This document shows, in pieces, positions 54,295-62,179 of a DNA stretch of 64,000 bases (its first letter is position 1; each line of letters opens with the position of its first letter). The DNA is from Polyangiaceae bacterium (GTDB taxonomy: Bacteria > Myxococcota_A > Polyangia > Polyangiales > Polyangiaceae). Location of the stretch: contig JABTUA010000001.1 in NCBI GenBank assembly GCA_015075635.1, positions 620,001-684,000 on the forward strand, written 5' to 3'. The notes under the pieces are model-generated. The model was not told the DNA's origin. It was given only the letters and a program-made list of their open reading frames with translations, and searched no databases. Both the position numbers and the translations under genes were made by a program.

Positions 54295-54768
54295 ATGACC
54301 GATTTGTTGCCCGAAGGAATGGCGGCGCTCGGGCGCCTGCGTCTCCCCGTCCGTGAAGCGACGCTCTCACTGCGTGATCGCGGCGCGGAGCCTATCGAGT
54401 GGACTCTCGAGGCGGAGACCGCTCGGCTGCAAGACGACGACGACGAGTGGCAGCTCTACTTCTACGGACACGGCGTGCCCATCGACGGAGCGCGTCTTCC
54501 GCTCCGCGCCGGTGACGTCTACACGCCTCCCACCGAAAACGAGCGAGGCGAGCATCAATTCACGCTGTACACCGGTGCGCACCAGGCGGCATACGATGTC
54601 CGTATCGCGGTGTTGCACGTCGAGGCTGCGCAAGTACGCCTCCGGGTGTCGGGAAAGTGCGATGTCGGTTGGTCCCAGGAGTTCGCCACCGCAGTGCCGT
54701 TCGAGATCCACGCTGACTTTCAGCTCGAGCCCCCGCGCCCGGACCCCTGGCTGCGCGTACACCAGTAG
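54295..54768 (+). CDS. Cassette 7 protein, unknown function
   Basis: 157 aa from ATG 54295, 13 bp after the junction. No signal peptide; acidic and beta-rich (REATLSLRDRGAEPIEWTLE, DEWQLYFYGHGVPIDGARLP). No family recognised. After loss of a functional attC6 upstream, it can only be excised together with cassette 6. Confidence 0.7.
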   Translation: MTDLLPEGMAALGRLRLPVREATLSLRDRGAEPIEWTLEAETARLQDDDDEWQLYFYGHGVPIDGARLPLRAGDVYTPPTENERGEHQFTLYTGAHQAAYDVRIAVLHVEAAQVRLRVSGKCDVGWSQEFATAVPFEIHADFQLEPPRPDPWLRVHQ

Positions 54769-54783
54769 CGCGCACTGGCCACT

Positions 54784-54949
54784 GCATAACTCACGTTGCA
54801 CCCGCCGAACGCCGGTCTGGCCTTGCCCAACCGTCCGTTCCGCTTCCGCGGGCGAACATTCTGATGCGGCACTCGCCCGCGTCTGTCGCGCCTTGCCGCC
54901 TGACGACTTGACGCTCGGCGTTCGCGGGTGAACGTGTGTCTCGTTAGGC
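54784..54949 (+). repeat. attC7
   Basis: R'' GCATAAC at 54784-54790, R' GTTAGGC at 54943-54949. Subtype ii. 166 bp. Confidence 0.93.
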
Positions 54950-54957
54950 GGACTGCG

Positions 54958-55323
54958 TTGAGGGTGCCGACAGTACTCGTGGCCTTTGCAGGCGTGCTCG
55001 CGCTCGGCACACGCGCGTGCTCGCAGGGCGGCACTGGCGATCCATCCCACAAACAGTGTCCACCCGAGTATCCCCCGATCCCATCACAGATCGAGTTCTC
55101 GTGTGCGCCGAGCGCGCCAGACGGCGGAGGCTGCCGCTATCCGGGCCCGTGGGGCGACCCCAACGCCGTTGATGGCGCCGCAGTTGAGAGCAGGTATCCG
55201 CTTGGCTGCCGCGTGACGTACCCGATGGAACACCCCGCCTTCGAGTGCATGCCGGCCGACTGCGACTGTCTCCAGAATCCGTATTTCAGCGACGGTGCGC
55301 CGCATTGGTCTTGCCCACTGTAG
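54958..55323 (+). CDS. Cassette 8 exported cysteine-rich protein
   Basis: About 121 aa from TTG 54958 (GTG 54964 is an alternative; no ATG lies in frame). N-terminal signal (RVPTVLVAFAGVLALGTRA). The mature part is Cys-rich (CPPEYPPIP, CAPSAPDGGGCRYPGPWGDP, CMPADCDCLQNP). Family not recognised. The start is 14 nt from the cassette junction. Confidence 0.6.
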   Translation: MRVPTVLVAFAGVLALGTRACSQGGTGDPSHKQCPPEYPPIPSQIEFSCAPSAPDGGGCRYPGPWGDPNAVDGAAVESRYPLGCRVTYPMEHPAFECMPADCDCLQNPYFSDGAPHWSCPL

Positions 55324-55338
55324 TGTCCCGACCGTGCC

Positions 55339-55507
55339 GCCTAACTCGCGTTCGACCCGCCGAGCGCCGGTCGTGGCGAGTTTCACCGTCCGTTCCGCGA
55401 CGGCCGGCGCTCTCCCTGTCTACGGCTTTGCGCCGGCCTGCGAAAACGCAGTGCCGTCTGTTACGATGAGCCACGGCGCTCGCGGGTCAACGCGTGCCCC
55501 GTTATAC
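55339..55507 (+). repeat. attC8
   Basis: R'' GCCTAAC at 55339-55345, R' GTTATAC at 55501-55507. Subtype iii. 169 bp. Confidence 0.92.
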
Positions 55508-55511
55508 CGCC

Positions 55512-55820
55512 ATGAACCAGCACTCACGTGTCGTGCTGTCGGTGCCGGTGGTGCTTCTTGTTGCCGGCCTATTCTCGGCGTGCGGCAGCGTCGGCGTGAA
55601 CGTCCATCTCTACATGCGAAGCATGGACACCCTCGCGAACAGCGATGTGCCGACGGAAGAGAAGTCCCGCGCCCTCGGGGAGTCCGTCGCGCTCATGATG
55701 CGGGTTCGTCGCATTACCCGCATCACGATTCCGGTCGGGATTCTCGCCGCGCTTGGTGGCGCCATTCTGCTCATTGCAGCTCGAGCACGTTCCCGTGGGA
55801 AAGAAGACCCGCCCGAGTAG
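55512..55820 (+). CDS. Cassette 9 lipoprotein with C-terminal membrane helix
   Basis: 102 aa from ATG 55512, 10 bp after the junction. Lipoprotein signal (VVLSVPVVLLVAGLFSAC), a charged helical middle (MDTLANSDVPTEEKSRALGE) and a second hydrophobic segment (ITIPVGILAALGGAILLIAA) near the end, so it may link both sides of the membrane. Unknown family. Confidence 0.7.
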   Translation: MNQHSRVVLSVPVVLLVAGLFSACGSVGVNVHLYMRSMDTLANSDVPTEEKSRALGESVALMMRVRRITRITIPVGILAALGGAILLIAARARSRGKEDPPE

Positions 55821-55835
55821 GCCGCGACGCCTGCG

Positions 55836-56001
55836 GTCTAACTCGACGTTGCACCCGCCGAACGCCGGTCTGGCCTTGCCCCAGCGTCCGTTCCACGACC
55901 GCGGGCGACCACTCTGTCTTCGGCACTCGCCCGCGACTGTAGCGCCTCCCGCTCTGCTAAGATGCTCTCCGGCGTTCGCGGGTGAACGCCGTTCGTTATC
56001 C
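55836..56001 (+). repeat. attC9
   Basis: R'' GTCTAAC at 55836-55842, R' GTTATCC at 55995-56001. Subtype i. 166 bp. Confidence 0.92.
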
Positions 56002-56046
56002 GGCCTAGATTTCCTGTGCCCCCTGGCAGACGATAGAGTCGTTCAC

Positions 56047-56388
56047 ATGCGACCTGGATATCTCATCCCGTGTCTCTGCGTTGTAGCGCTAGCCCAGTCC
56101 GCGTGCCGAACAACGATCACACCCGACATGGTCAAACAGATCAAACTCTGCGTGACCACCCACAAGGAGCTCGAGGAGATGCTGGGCGGCCCCGACCAAG
56201 TCGGAAGGCTCGGCGACCGCACGACTTGGCGCTACAACACCTCGGACATGGCCGATGCGTACAAGAAGCCACCGCGGCTTCTCCTGCTCTTCTCCGAGGA
56301 TGACTCTCGCGTTGCCGATCTTGCCTACAACCCGTCGGGGGTTGTCGAACTCCGAGACCGTTGCCAGAAGTCGGGCAAGAGCAAATAG
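56047..56388 (+). CDS. Cassette 10 lipoprotein, BamE/SmpA-like pattern
   Basis: 113 aa from ATG 56047, 51 bp after the junction. Lipoprotein signal (LIPCLCVVALAQSAC). The mature part (VTTHKELEEMLGGPDQVGRL, RTTWRYNTSD) recalls the SmpA/BamE fold, where a helix pair and an lGxP turn precede a W-x-Y strand. This resemblance is weak. Probably envelope-located. Confidence 0.65.
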   Translation: MRPGYLIPCLCVVALAQSACRTTITPDMVKQIKLCVTTHKELEEMLGGPDQVGRLGDRTTWRYNTSDMADAYKKPPRLLLLFSEDDSRVADLAYNPSGVVELRDRCQKSGKSK

Positions 56389-56398
56389 CTCGCACGCC

Positions 56399-56563
56399 GT
56401 ATAACTCACGTTGCACCCGCCGAACGCCGGTCTTGCCGACTTCACCGTACGTCCCGCTTCCGCGGGCGAACATTCTGATGCGGCACTCGCCCGCGTCTGA
56501 AGCGCCTCGCCGACTGACGACTTGACGCTCGGCGTTCGCGGGTGAACGTGTGTCTCGTTAGAC
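56399..56563 (+). repeat. attC10
   Basis: R'' GTATAAC at 56399-56405, R' GTTAGAC at 56557-56563. Subtype ii. 165 bp. Confidence 0.93.
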
Positions 56564-56576
56564 AGACGAGGATCCG

Positions 56577-56990
56577 ATGAGTTGGGACATCGTCGTACAG
56601 GATATTCCGGCCGATGCGCGGGCCGTGGACGACATCCCCGACGACTTTGAGCCTCGTGCCCTGGGCACCCGATCGGACCTGCTCAGTCGCATAATGGAGG
56701 TCGTGCCGAACGTTGACTTCTCCAACCCTGCATGGGGAGTCGTCGAGAGCCCGGAGCTCTCTGTCGAGTTCAACATGGGTGAAGATGAAGAGGTGATGTC
56801 CTTCGCACTCCACGTTCGCGGAGGCGAAGCGGCAGCCGGATTGGTCGCCGACCTTCTGAATCGATGCGGCTGGCGAGCATTTGACCCGTCGTCGGATACC
56901 GGTCTCTTCGAAGCCAGCGGCGCTGTCGAGAGCCTCCGGAAGTGGCAAGCGTATCGAGATCGTCTGTCTGATCGCGGCAGTGCTGTCTAA
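56577..56990 (+). CDS. Cassette 11 conserved hypothetical protein
   Basis: 137 aa from ATG 56577 with a GAGGAT ribosome site, 19 bp after the junction. No signal peptide. Acidic and globular (MSWDIVVQDIPADARAVDDI, VDFSNPAWGVVESPELSVEF, MSFALHVRGGEAAAGLVADL). The pattern looks like a small conserved protein family of unknown function. The stop overlaps the R'' core of attC11. Confidence 0.75.
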   Translation: MSWDIVVQDIPADARAVDDIPDDFEPRALGTRSDLLSRIMEVVPNVDFSNPAWGVVESPELSVEFNMGEDEEVMSFALHVRGGEAAAGLVADLLNRCGWRAFDPSSDTGLFEASGAVESLRKWQAYRDRLSDRGSAV

Positions 56991-57150
56991 CTCACGTTGC
57001 ACCCGCCGAACGCCGGCCATGGCGAGTTTCACCGTCCGTTCCACGACCGCGGGCGAACACACTGATGCGGCACTCGCCCGCGTCTGCAGCGCCTCGCCGA
57101 CTGACGACTTGACGCTCGGCGTTCGCGGGTGAACGTGTGTCTCGTTATAC
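56985..57150 (+). repeat. attC11
   Basis: R'' GTCTAAC at 56985-56991, R' GTTATAC at 57144-57150. Subtype ii. 166 bp. Confidence 0.93.
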
Positions 57151-57624
57151 AGATCAGGCTTCTCCAACCGGAGAGACAGCGCCGAGCGCGCCAGTACCGC
57201 CGCGACGACGGACGACGCTGACGGTCTCTCGCGCATCCGGTCGCGCCTTGCCGACCCCCAACCGTCTTCGCGGCTGAAGCGACGACGACTGCGAACGCAA
57301 GCGGCGCTGCATGGGCATCGGAAGCGCCACGCCGAGCAACAGGTCCGAGAAATGCCCAGCACTCAGCACCCGCGCCGGCTGAGCTCGAGTTCCAAGTCCA
57401 CAGCGCCCCGACTCACGGTGACGCCGGAGTCTCAGTGCCCAGAATCACCGATATTTCAAAGCACTGTATAACTGCCGTTCCACCCGACGAACGCCGGCCT
57501 GGCCTTGCCCCACCGTCCGTTCCGCGCCCGCGGGCGACACACTGATGCGGCACGCGCCCGCGTGCGTTCACGCCCCGCGCTCTGTTACGATGTTCCTCGG
57601 CGTTCGCGGGTGAACGTCATCTCG
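57145..57624 (+). other. Cassette 12, no credible ORF
   Basis: 480-bp cassette, the closest relative of cassette 1: same opening (TACAGATCAG), TCCGGTCGCGCCTTGCC at 57236-57252, TTCCAAGTCCACAGCGCC at 57390-57407 and CTCAGTGCCCAGAATCACCG before the attC. Frames between the conserved pieces differ, which argues against a coding role. Confidence 0.75.
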
Positions 57625-57630
57625 TTATAC
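57466..57630 (+). repeat. attC12
   Basis: R'' GTATAAC at 57466-57472, R' GTTATAC at 57624-57630. Apex mixed between subtypes i and ii (GCGGGCGACA...GCGCCCGC). 165 bp. Confidence 0.91.
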
Positions 57631-57642
57631 AGCCCGAGGAAC

Positions 57643-57963
57643 ATGTCGTTGATTCGGCCAGTGCTCGCCGCGTTGTTCCTGCTGCCGCTGGCCGCCGCGT
57701 GCGGAAGCGACGCGCAAGCTGAACCCACATGCCCCGCTTGCGCGAAGGACTACACCTCCTGCTCGTTCCCCAATCTCCAGGAGTCCATGTCGTTCCATAT
57801 TGAAACTCGCGATTCCAATGGGTGCTCAGGCGTCGTCCAAGGCGCCCCGATGCACCTGAAGTGCGAGCCTCTCTTGGTCTGTTGGGACAAGCTGGGAACG
57901 TGCGAATCGGCGAAGTTCACGGACGAGAAGTTGTTCATTAGCGGCAACGGAGTGTGCGGCTGA
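57643..57963 (+). CDS. Cassette 13 cysteine-rich lipoprotein
   Basis: 106 aa from ATG 57643, 18 bp after the junction. Lipoprotein signal (LIRPVLAALFLLPLAAAC), then ten or so cysteines (CPACAKDYTSCSFP, LKCEPLLVCWDKLGTC) in a small disulphide-rich domain. Unknown family. Confidence 0.7.
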   Translation: MSLIRPVLAALFLLPLAAACGSDAQAEPTCPACAKDYTSCSFPNLQESMSFHIETRDSNGCSGVVQGAPMHLKCEPLLVCWDKLGTCESAKFTDEKLFISGNGVCG

Positions 57964-57966
57964 GCT

Positions 57967-58132
57967 GTCTAACTCGCCGTTGCACCCGCCGAACGCCGGT
58001 AGTGCCGAGTTTCACCGTCCGTTCCGCGCCGGCGGGCGACCACTCTGTCTTCGGCACTCGCCCGCCTCTGCAGCGCCTCGCGCTCTGCTAAGATCATCTC
58101 CGGCGTTCGCGGGTGAACGCCGTTCGTTATAC
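57967..58132 (+). repeat. attC13
   Basis: R'' GTCTAAC at 57967-57973, R' GTTATAC at 58126-58132. Subtype i. 166 bp. Confidence 0.92.
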
Positions 58133-58162
58133 CGCCACGCTGCACCCGAGAAGGCCGATGCG

Positions 58163-58855
58163 ATGGACACACCGGAGCGCGTCTACGTGGAATTCAAGGG
58201 AGAGTCCGATCGTGCCGTCGCCCTGCTTGCGGCCGCGTTTCTCGATCACGAACTCGAATGCCTCCTTCGACGGTTCTTCCGGGAAGTTCGCGTCGCCGAC
58301 TCGCTTTTTAAGCCGATGCAGCCGCTCTCGTCGTTTAGCGCCCGAACCAAACTGTCGTACGTGCTTGCCCTGATCGACGTCAGATCGTATCGAGATCTCA
58401 ATCGGATCCGAAAGATTCGAAACGTCTTCGCACACGACCGTCACCCGCGAGCGTTCGCTGATCCCGAGATCTCTTCTCTCTGCGCTGCGCTCGAATGGCC
58501 AGCGGTGCTCCCGAACCATGCCCGCGAAGCCCAGACTCCTCGCGCGCGTTTCGAAACCGCAGCCTTCGGAATGTTGGGCGCAATCAGCACCCTTCAAGAC
58601 CAAGCGCATTCACAGAAGCGTGTCGCGTTAGACGAACAGGACTTCGCCCCGGACCGAGAATTTTCGCACAGGGAAGTAGACCTGTGCACTTCAATCTACG
58701 AAGGTCGAGGACCAAAGTCAGCACAGTTGACGATCACCTATGCAACTCCTTCGCCGATTGTGATCAACTGGGATCGGGTCGAGCCCGTCAGAGAACTGAT
58801 GCGCCAGCTCCGCATAGTCGAAGCAGCGCTCTCCACGCCTGCGGCCCAAGAGTAG
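58163..58855 (+). CDS. Cassette 14 MltR-like (mannitol repressor family) protein
   Basis: 230 aa from ATG 58163 with AGAAGG 8 nt upstream. Residues 15-125 match the MltR/MtlR pattern: DRAVALLAAAFLDHELECLL, PLSSFSARTKLSYVLALIDV, DLNRIRKIRNVFAHDRHPRA, FADPEISSLC. In enterobacteria MtlR represses mannitol genes, but the domain is also widespread in stand-alone proteins of unknown role. The C-terminal 90 residues are unlike MltR. Confidence 0.75.
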   Translation: MDTPERVYVEFKGESDRAVALLAAAFLDHELECLLRRFFREVRVADSLFKPMQPLSSFSARTKLSYVLALIDVRSYRDLNRIRKIRNVFAHDRHPRAFADPEISSLCAALEWPAVLPNHAREAQTPRARFETAAFGMLGAISTLQDQAHSQKRVALDEQDFAPDREFSHREVDLCTSIYEGRGPKSAQLTITYATPSPIVINWDRVEPVRELMRQLRIVEAALSTPAAQE

Positions 58856-58877
58856 GCAATTCGGGCCACTCGGTGCG

Positions 58878-59045
58878 GTCTAACTGGACGTTGCACCCGC
58901 CGAACGCCGGTAGTGCCGCGTTTCACCGTCCGTTCCGCGCCCGCGGGCGACCACTCTGTCTTCGGAACTCGCCCGCGTGCGTTCACGCCCCGCGCTCTGT
59001 TACGATATTCCTCGGCGTTCGCGGGTGAACGCCGTTTCGTTAGGC
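58878..59045 (+). repeat. attC14
   Basis: R'' GTCTAAC at 58878-58884, R' GTTAGGC at 59039-59045. Apex as in attC12. 168 bp. Confidence 0.92.
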
Positions 59046-59051
59046 GGACCG

Positions 59052-59678
59052 ATGGCGGAACTCGACACCGTCAAGCATGAGAATGAAGCGCGGATTCGGG
59101 CGTGGGGTCTCGAAGTCAACCCCGGCCTTCCGCTCATTGAGTCCCTCGACGAGGTGTCACCCAGGACCGCTCGAGATGTCGCCGCTCGAGGCTCCGCGTT
59201 GGGCTACGTTGTGGGCATCGGATTCGGGGCCGACCCCGTGGAACTGCGCCGCGATCTCGAACGCTTCGGGCTATGGGACTGGGTGTCCGCCCGCGAGCGG
59301 GGCATGCTGACCGAGGGTGCCTCTCGTCAGGATGAGATCGACTGCACCTGGCTTACGGAGGGCATCCAGGCGCTTGGCTACTGCCTTGGGATCGTCGACA
59401 TGGACCCGAGTCGTCACTGCGACGATGACCTTGCCGACAGGTTTCCGCTCGGCGTCGACCCGCAGCGGTTTATCTCCGCCGCAACGCTGCGCCCCCTCGA
59501 CGAGATCCAAGCCCAGGTCGATCTCCACTACAGATTGCACTGGTACGTCCGGCAGTGTGAGCTCACCGGCGTCCCGCCCAAGTTCGTCGATGGCGGCGTC
59601 ATCAGGGAGCGCCGACGAGCACTTGATTGGGTCTACGGAGTCGAGGCCGATTGGGACGACGTTCCATGCGACACGTAG
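59052..59678 (+). CDS. Cassette 15 DUF4272 family protein
   Basis: 208 aa from ATG 59052, 12 bp after the junction; the GGCGGA of the core site may itself serve as ribosome site. Matches DUF4272: DEIDCTWLTEGIQALGYCLG (residues about 95-114), LDEIQAQVDLHYRLHWYVRQ (about 155) and the ending VIRERRRALDWVYGVEADWD, DVPCDT. The function of the family is unknown. Confidence 0.8.
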   Translation: MAELDTVKHENEARIRAWGLEVNPGLPLIESLDEVSPRTARDVAARGSALGYVVGIGFGADPVELRRDLERFGLWDWVSARERGMLTEGASRQDEIDCTWLTEGIQALGYCLGIVDMDPSRHCDDDLADRFPLGVDPQRFISAATLRPLDEIQAQVDLHYRLHWYVRQCELTGVPPKFVDGGVIRERRRALDWVYGVEADWDDVPCDT

Positions 59679-59698
59679 CCGACGCTGCTGCGCAAGCC

Positions 59699-59863
59699 GC
59701 CTAACTGGACGTTCCACCCGCCGAACGCCGGCCAGGCGAGCGTCACCGTCCGTTCCGCGTCGCAGGCGCTCTCACTGTCTGCGGCACTGCGCCCGCTCTG
59801 CAACGCCACGCGGTCTGCTAGGATAACGCTCGGCTTTCGCGGGTGAACGCCGCTCCGTTATGC
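59699..59863 (+). repeat. attC15
   Basis: R'' GCCTAAC at 59699-59705, R' GTTATGC at 59857-59863. The most divergent of the intact sites (CGGCTTTCGCGGGTGAACGC in L'). 165 bp. Confidence 0.88.
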
Positions 59864-59925
59864 AGCTCGACCAATAGCTTCCCATCCACGGGAATGCGCC
59901 CGACGACGGCCGGGTTCAGTGGCCA

Positions 59926-60435
59926 GTGATCGCCGATGCGCGCCTTTTCGTCGGGTGCGCGGTTCCGCTCTTCGCACTGGGTGCCACCTCGCCCGAAATC
60001 CCCCTCGGCCCGCCGTCGTCATCCGAGTCGCCGCGCGAAACCGCGCACCTCTCGTTCGAGCATACCGAGCTGCGTGCACGGCAATGCGAAGGCGCGCAAT
60101 GCTGGCCGGATCTCGTTCGGCGGGCAGCCGTCGGGTCACTCCAGGTCGAGGCAGTGCCGGTCCCAGAACCCCGACTCGGGCGAAGGGACGAGCGTCAGAC
60201 CAAGGACATCACCGTCCCCGCTGGGCGCACGCCGGGTCGCGCCAGTCTCACGCTTGCCCCTGGCGAGTGGGAACTGCGCGTTCCCGCGGGACGCCCCCTT
60301 CGCGTCAGGCTCGGCGATGCCGACACCATGAACATTCGGATCTGGACCGTCTTCGGCCAGTGCGTGCAGGGCGAGAAGGGTTGCTTGCTCCACGCCGCTG
60401 GTTTGCGACGGAGGATCTGGCCGCCGCAGCCCTGA
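59926..60435 (+). CDS. Cassette 16 putative exported protein
   Basis: 169 aa from GTG 59926, 68 bp after the junction; the start is uncertain. A short N-terminal hydrophobic stretch (RLFVGCAVPLFALGA) may be a signal peptide. The rest is Arg/Pro-rich (SLQVEAVPVPEPRLGRRDER, ASLTLAPGEWELRVPAGRPL), resembling a carbohydrate- or carboxypeptidase-regulatory-type beta domain at most. Two other frames are open here, so confidence is low. Confidence 0.5.
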   Translation: MIADARLFVGCAVPLFALGATSPEIPLGPPSSSESPRETAHLSFEHTELRARQCEGAQCWPDLVRRAAVGSLQVEAVPVPEPRLGRRDERQTKDITVPAGRTPGRASLTLAPGEWELRVPAGRPLRVRLGDADTMNIRIWTVFGQCVQGEKGCLLHAAGLRRRIWPPQP

Positions 60436-60440
60436 CCACT

Positions 60441-60605
60441 GCATAACTCGCGTTCCACCCGCCGAACGCGCGCCTTGCCGACTTCACCGTCCGTCCCGCG
60501 GCGGCCGGCGCCCAATCTTCAACGGCACGCGCCGGCCTCGAAAATGCCCCGCGCTCTGTTACGATGATCTCGCGCGTTCGCGGGTGAATGCGTGTCTCGT
60601 TATCC
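60441..60605 (+). repeat. attC16
   Basis: R'' GCATAAC at 60441-60447, R' GTTATCC at 60599-60605. Subtype iii; L' reads GGGTGAATG instead of GGGTGAACG. 165 bp. Confidence 0.91.
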
Positions 60606-60684
60606 GGACTTCGCACCGGCCCCGATTGCTCCGAACCCCGACCACTCCTCGCGGCCCGCGCTTCAGGCGCACCTTGTCAAGTCG

Positions 60685-61137
60685 CTAGCGCGGTGTGCAG
60701 GTCCAGACCGAAGTCCGGCGCCCGGCGTCGAAAATCAGCGCCGTTGCCGACGGGCCGCGTCGTTGGCACAACCGACCTCCGACGAGAAGCCCGTAGCCTT
60801 CGTCGATCATCGCCGACACGTTTTTCCCGACCACGGCGACTTCCACGCCATTCCTGTCGAGCATCCGCACCTCCTCGTACGCGAGAAATCCAAACTGGTT
60901 CGATTCGAGCGCGTGCATTAGCTCGTCGTCCGGAATTTCTCCGCCGTCGGCGTATCGGGGGCGGGCGCCTCTCGGTGACGATCGGGTGGGCTCCGTGGAA
61001 GCGGAGGTCCGTACGTCAGGAGAAACTGGAGGGGCTTTCTCCGCCTCGCAACTACATCGCCACAAAAGCGCGACCACCGCCGTAAGTCCGGCCCCAACCA
61101 GAGTCCAGAGGACCGGCGCGACCCTCTCACGTTCCAT
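60685..61137 (-). CDS. Cassette 17 membrane-anchored protein, reverse orientation
   Basis: 150 aa from ATG 61137, read against the array. One N-terminal membrane segment (VLWTLVGAGLTAVVALLW), a polar linker, then a small domain (DDELMHALESNQFGFLAYEE, VGKNVSAMIDEGYGLLVGGR). No family recognised. Being reversed, it cannot use an upstream array promoter and must have its own. Confidence 0.65.
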   Translation of the reverse strand: MERERVAPVLWTLVGAGLTAVVALLWRCSCEAEKAPPVSPDVRTSASTEPTRSSPRGARPRYADGGEIPDDELMHALESNQFGFLAYEEVRMLDRNGVEVAVVGKNVSAMIDEGYGLLVGGRLCQRRGPSATALIFDAGRRTSVWTCTPR

Positions 61138-61175
61138 TACTCGGGATGTATACAACGATGCGCGCGGGGGCGTCA

Positions 61176-61340
61176 CTTGCCCAAGGGAGGGTGGGCAGTC
61201 GGCCCGGTGGATGCCACCGGGATCGCCAGCGCGTTCTATCGACCTGTCCACGGCATCGCGCCACTGCGCCCGCCCTGGAGCGCCCCGACGCCTGTTGCGA
61301 CGAACCTCGACGTTCGCGGGCGAACGCGATCACGGTGCCT
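61176..61340 (+). repeat. Decayed attC inside cassette 17
   Basis: The segment ending CGACGTTCGCGGGCGAACGC aligns with the L' arm of the other sites, and CACTGCGCCCGCCCTGGAGC with the apical arm. The R' core GTT has become GGT, and no R'' core is left. It probably marks a former cassette boundary. Confidence 0.6.
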
Positions 61341-61446
61341 TGCACGACCGCGCACGCGGAGGACGGGCGAGGGCGCGAACACGCCCTGCCCCCAGCCCAT
61401 GGCCGAAGAGACGTTCTGCGCGCTAGCATGCTCAACAGGCAACCGT

Positions 61447-62133
61447 ATGGAGGTTCTTGCTTTCTTTGGCTGCTTCGGCTTCGTGATTGTCGCCGTTCTA
61501 TGGTTCGCGCTCTCCGCAACCAAGCAGATCTCAGTCGCTCAGCACGTCGAAGAGAGAAAAGACGAACTGTGGGCGAAGGCAGTACGAGACACATTCATCG
61601 CCGATCCGCTGGGTTCAAATCCTGATGATTTTGCTGACCGCGTCCTCGACCATCTCTCGAGGACGTCCCGGATCCACGACCGCACGCAACTCCGTGGCGC
61701 CGTTGAAGCGCTCGCGCCCAGCCAGGTCGGCGAGTACATCCGGTTTGCCGAACAGCACGCCGTCGCGGCGGTCATGGCCCTCTCGGGTGCCGATCGTGAG
61801 TCTTTGACTTTCTCGGCCCTCAAGGAGCAACTGCGCGCGGCCATCACAAGCCGCCAAGTCGATGAACTCGCCCGGCTCACGGGAGAGCAGATTGACGACG
61901 CGGTAGGACTCCGCCGCGCGCTACTCGAGCGCGCGGCATGGTCGGTCTTGCCGTTTTCAAACGTAGTTTCGGGCAGCGACGACTGGATTCCGACCAGGGG
62001 CGTCCTCGTGTGGCCATGCCCACACTGCGACCTCTTGATGCGCGACATGGCAAGGAACACGTGCCGCGGCTGCGGGCACGACTTTCAGGATCCCGCATCA
62101 GCGAAGCGCAGCCCGCTGACCGCATCCGAGTAG
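61447..62133 (+). CDS. Membrane protein with C-terminal zinc ribbon
   Basis: 228 aa from ATG 61447 (the frame extends upstream through the decayed attC). N-terminal membrane segment (VLAFFGCFGFVIVAVLWFAL), a 150-residue helical cytoplasmic part (DELWAKAVRDTFIADPLGSN, VGEYIRFAEQHAVAAVMALS) and a zinc ribbon CPHCDLLMRDMARNTCRGCG near the end. Unknown family; a sensor or adaptor role is possible. It lies downstream of the decayed attC. Confidence 0.7.
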   Translation: MEVLAFFGCFGFVIVAVLWFALSATKQISVAQHVEERKDELWAKAVRDTFIADPLGSNPDDFADRVLDHLSRTSRIHDRTQLRGAVEALAPSQVGEYIRFAEQHAVAAVMALSGADRESLTFSALKEQLRAAITSRQVDELARLTGEQIDDAVGLRRALLERAAWSVLPFSNVVSGSDDWIPTRGVLVWPCPHCDLLMRDMARNTCRGCGHDFQDPASAKRSPLTASE

Positions 62134-62179
62134 TGCAGATGCCGCAATGAGGCGCACCAACCGGTGACTGCGAGACCGG

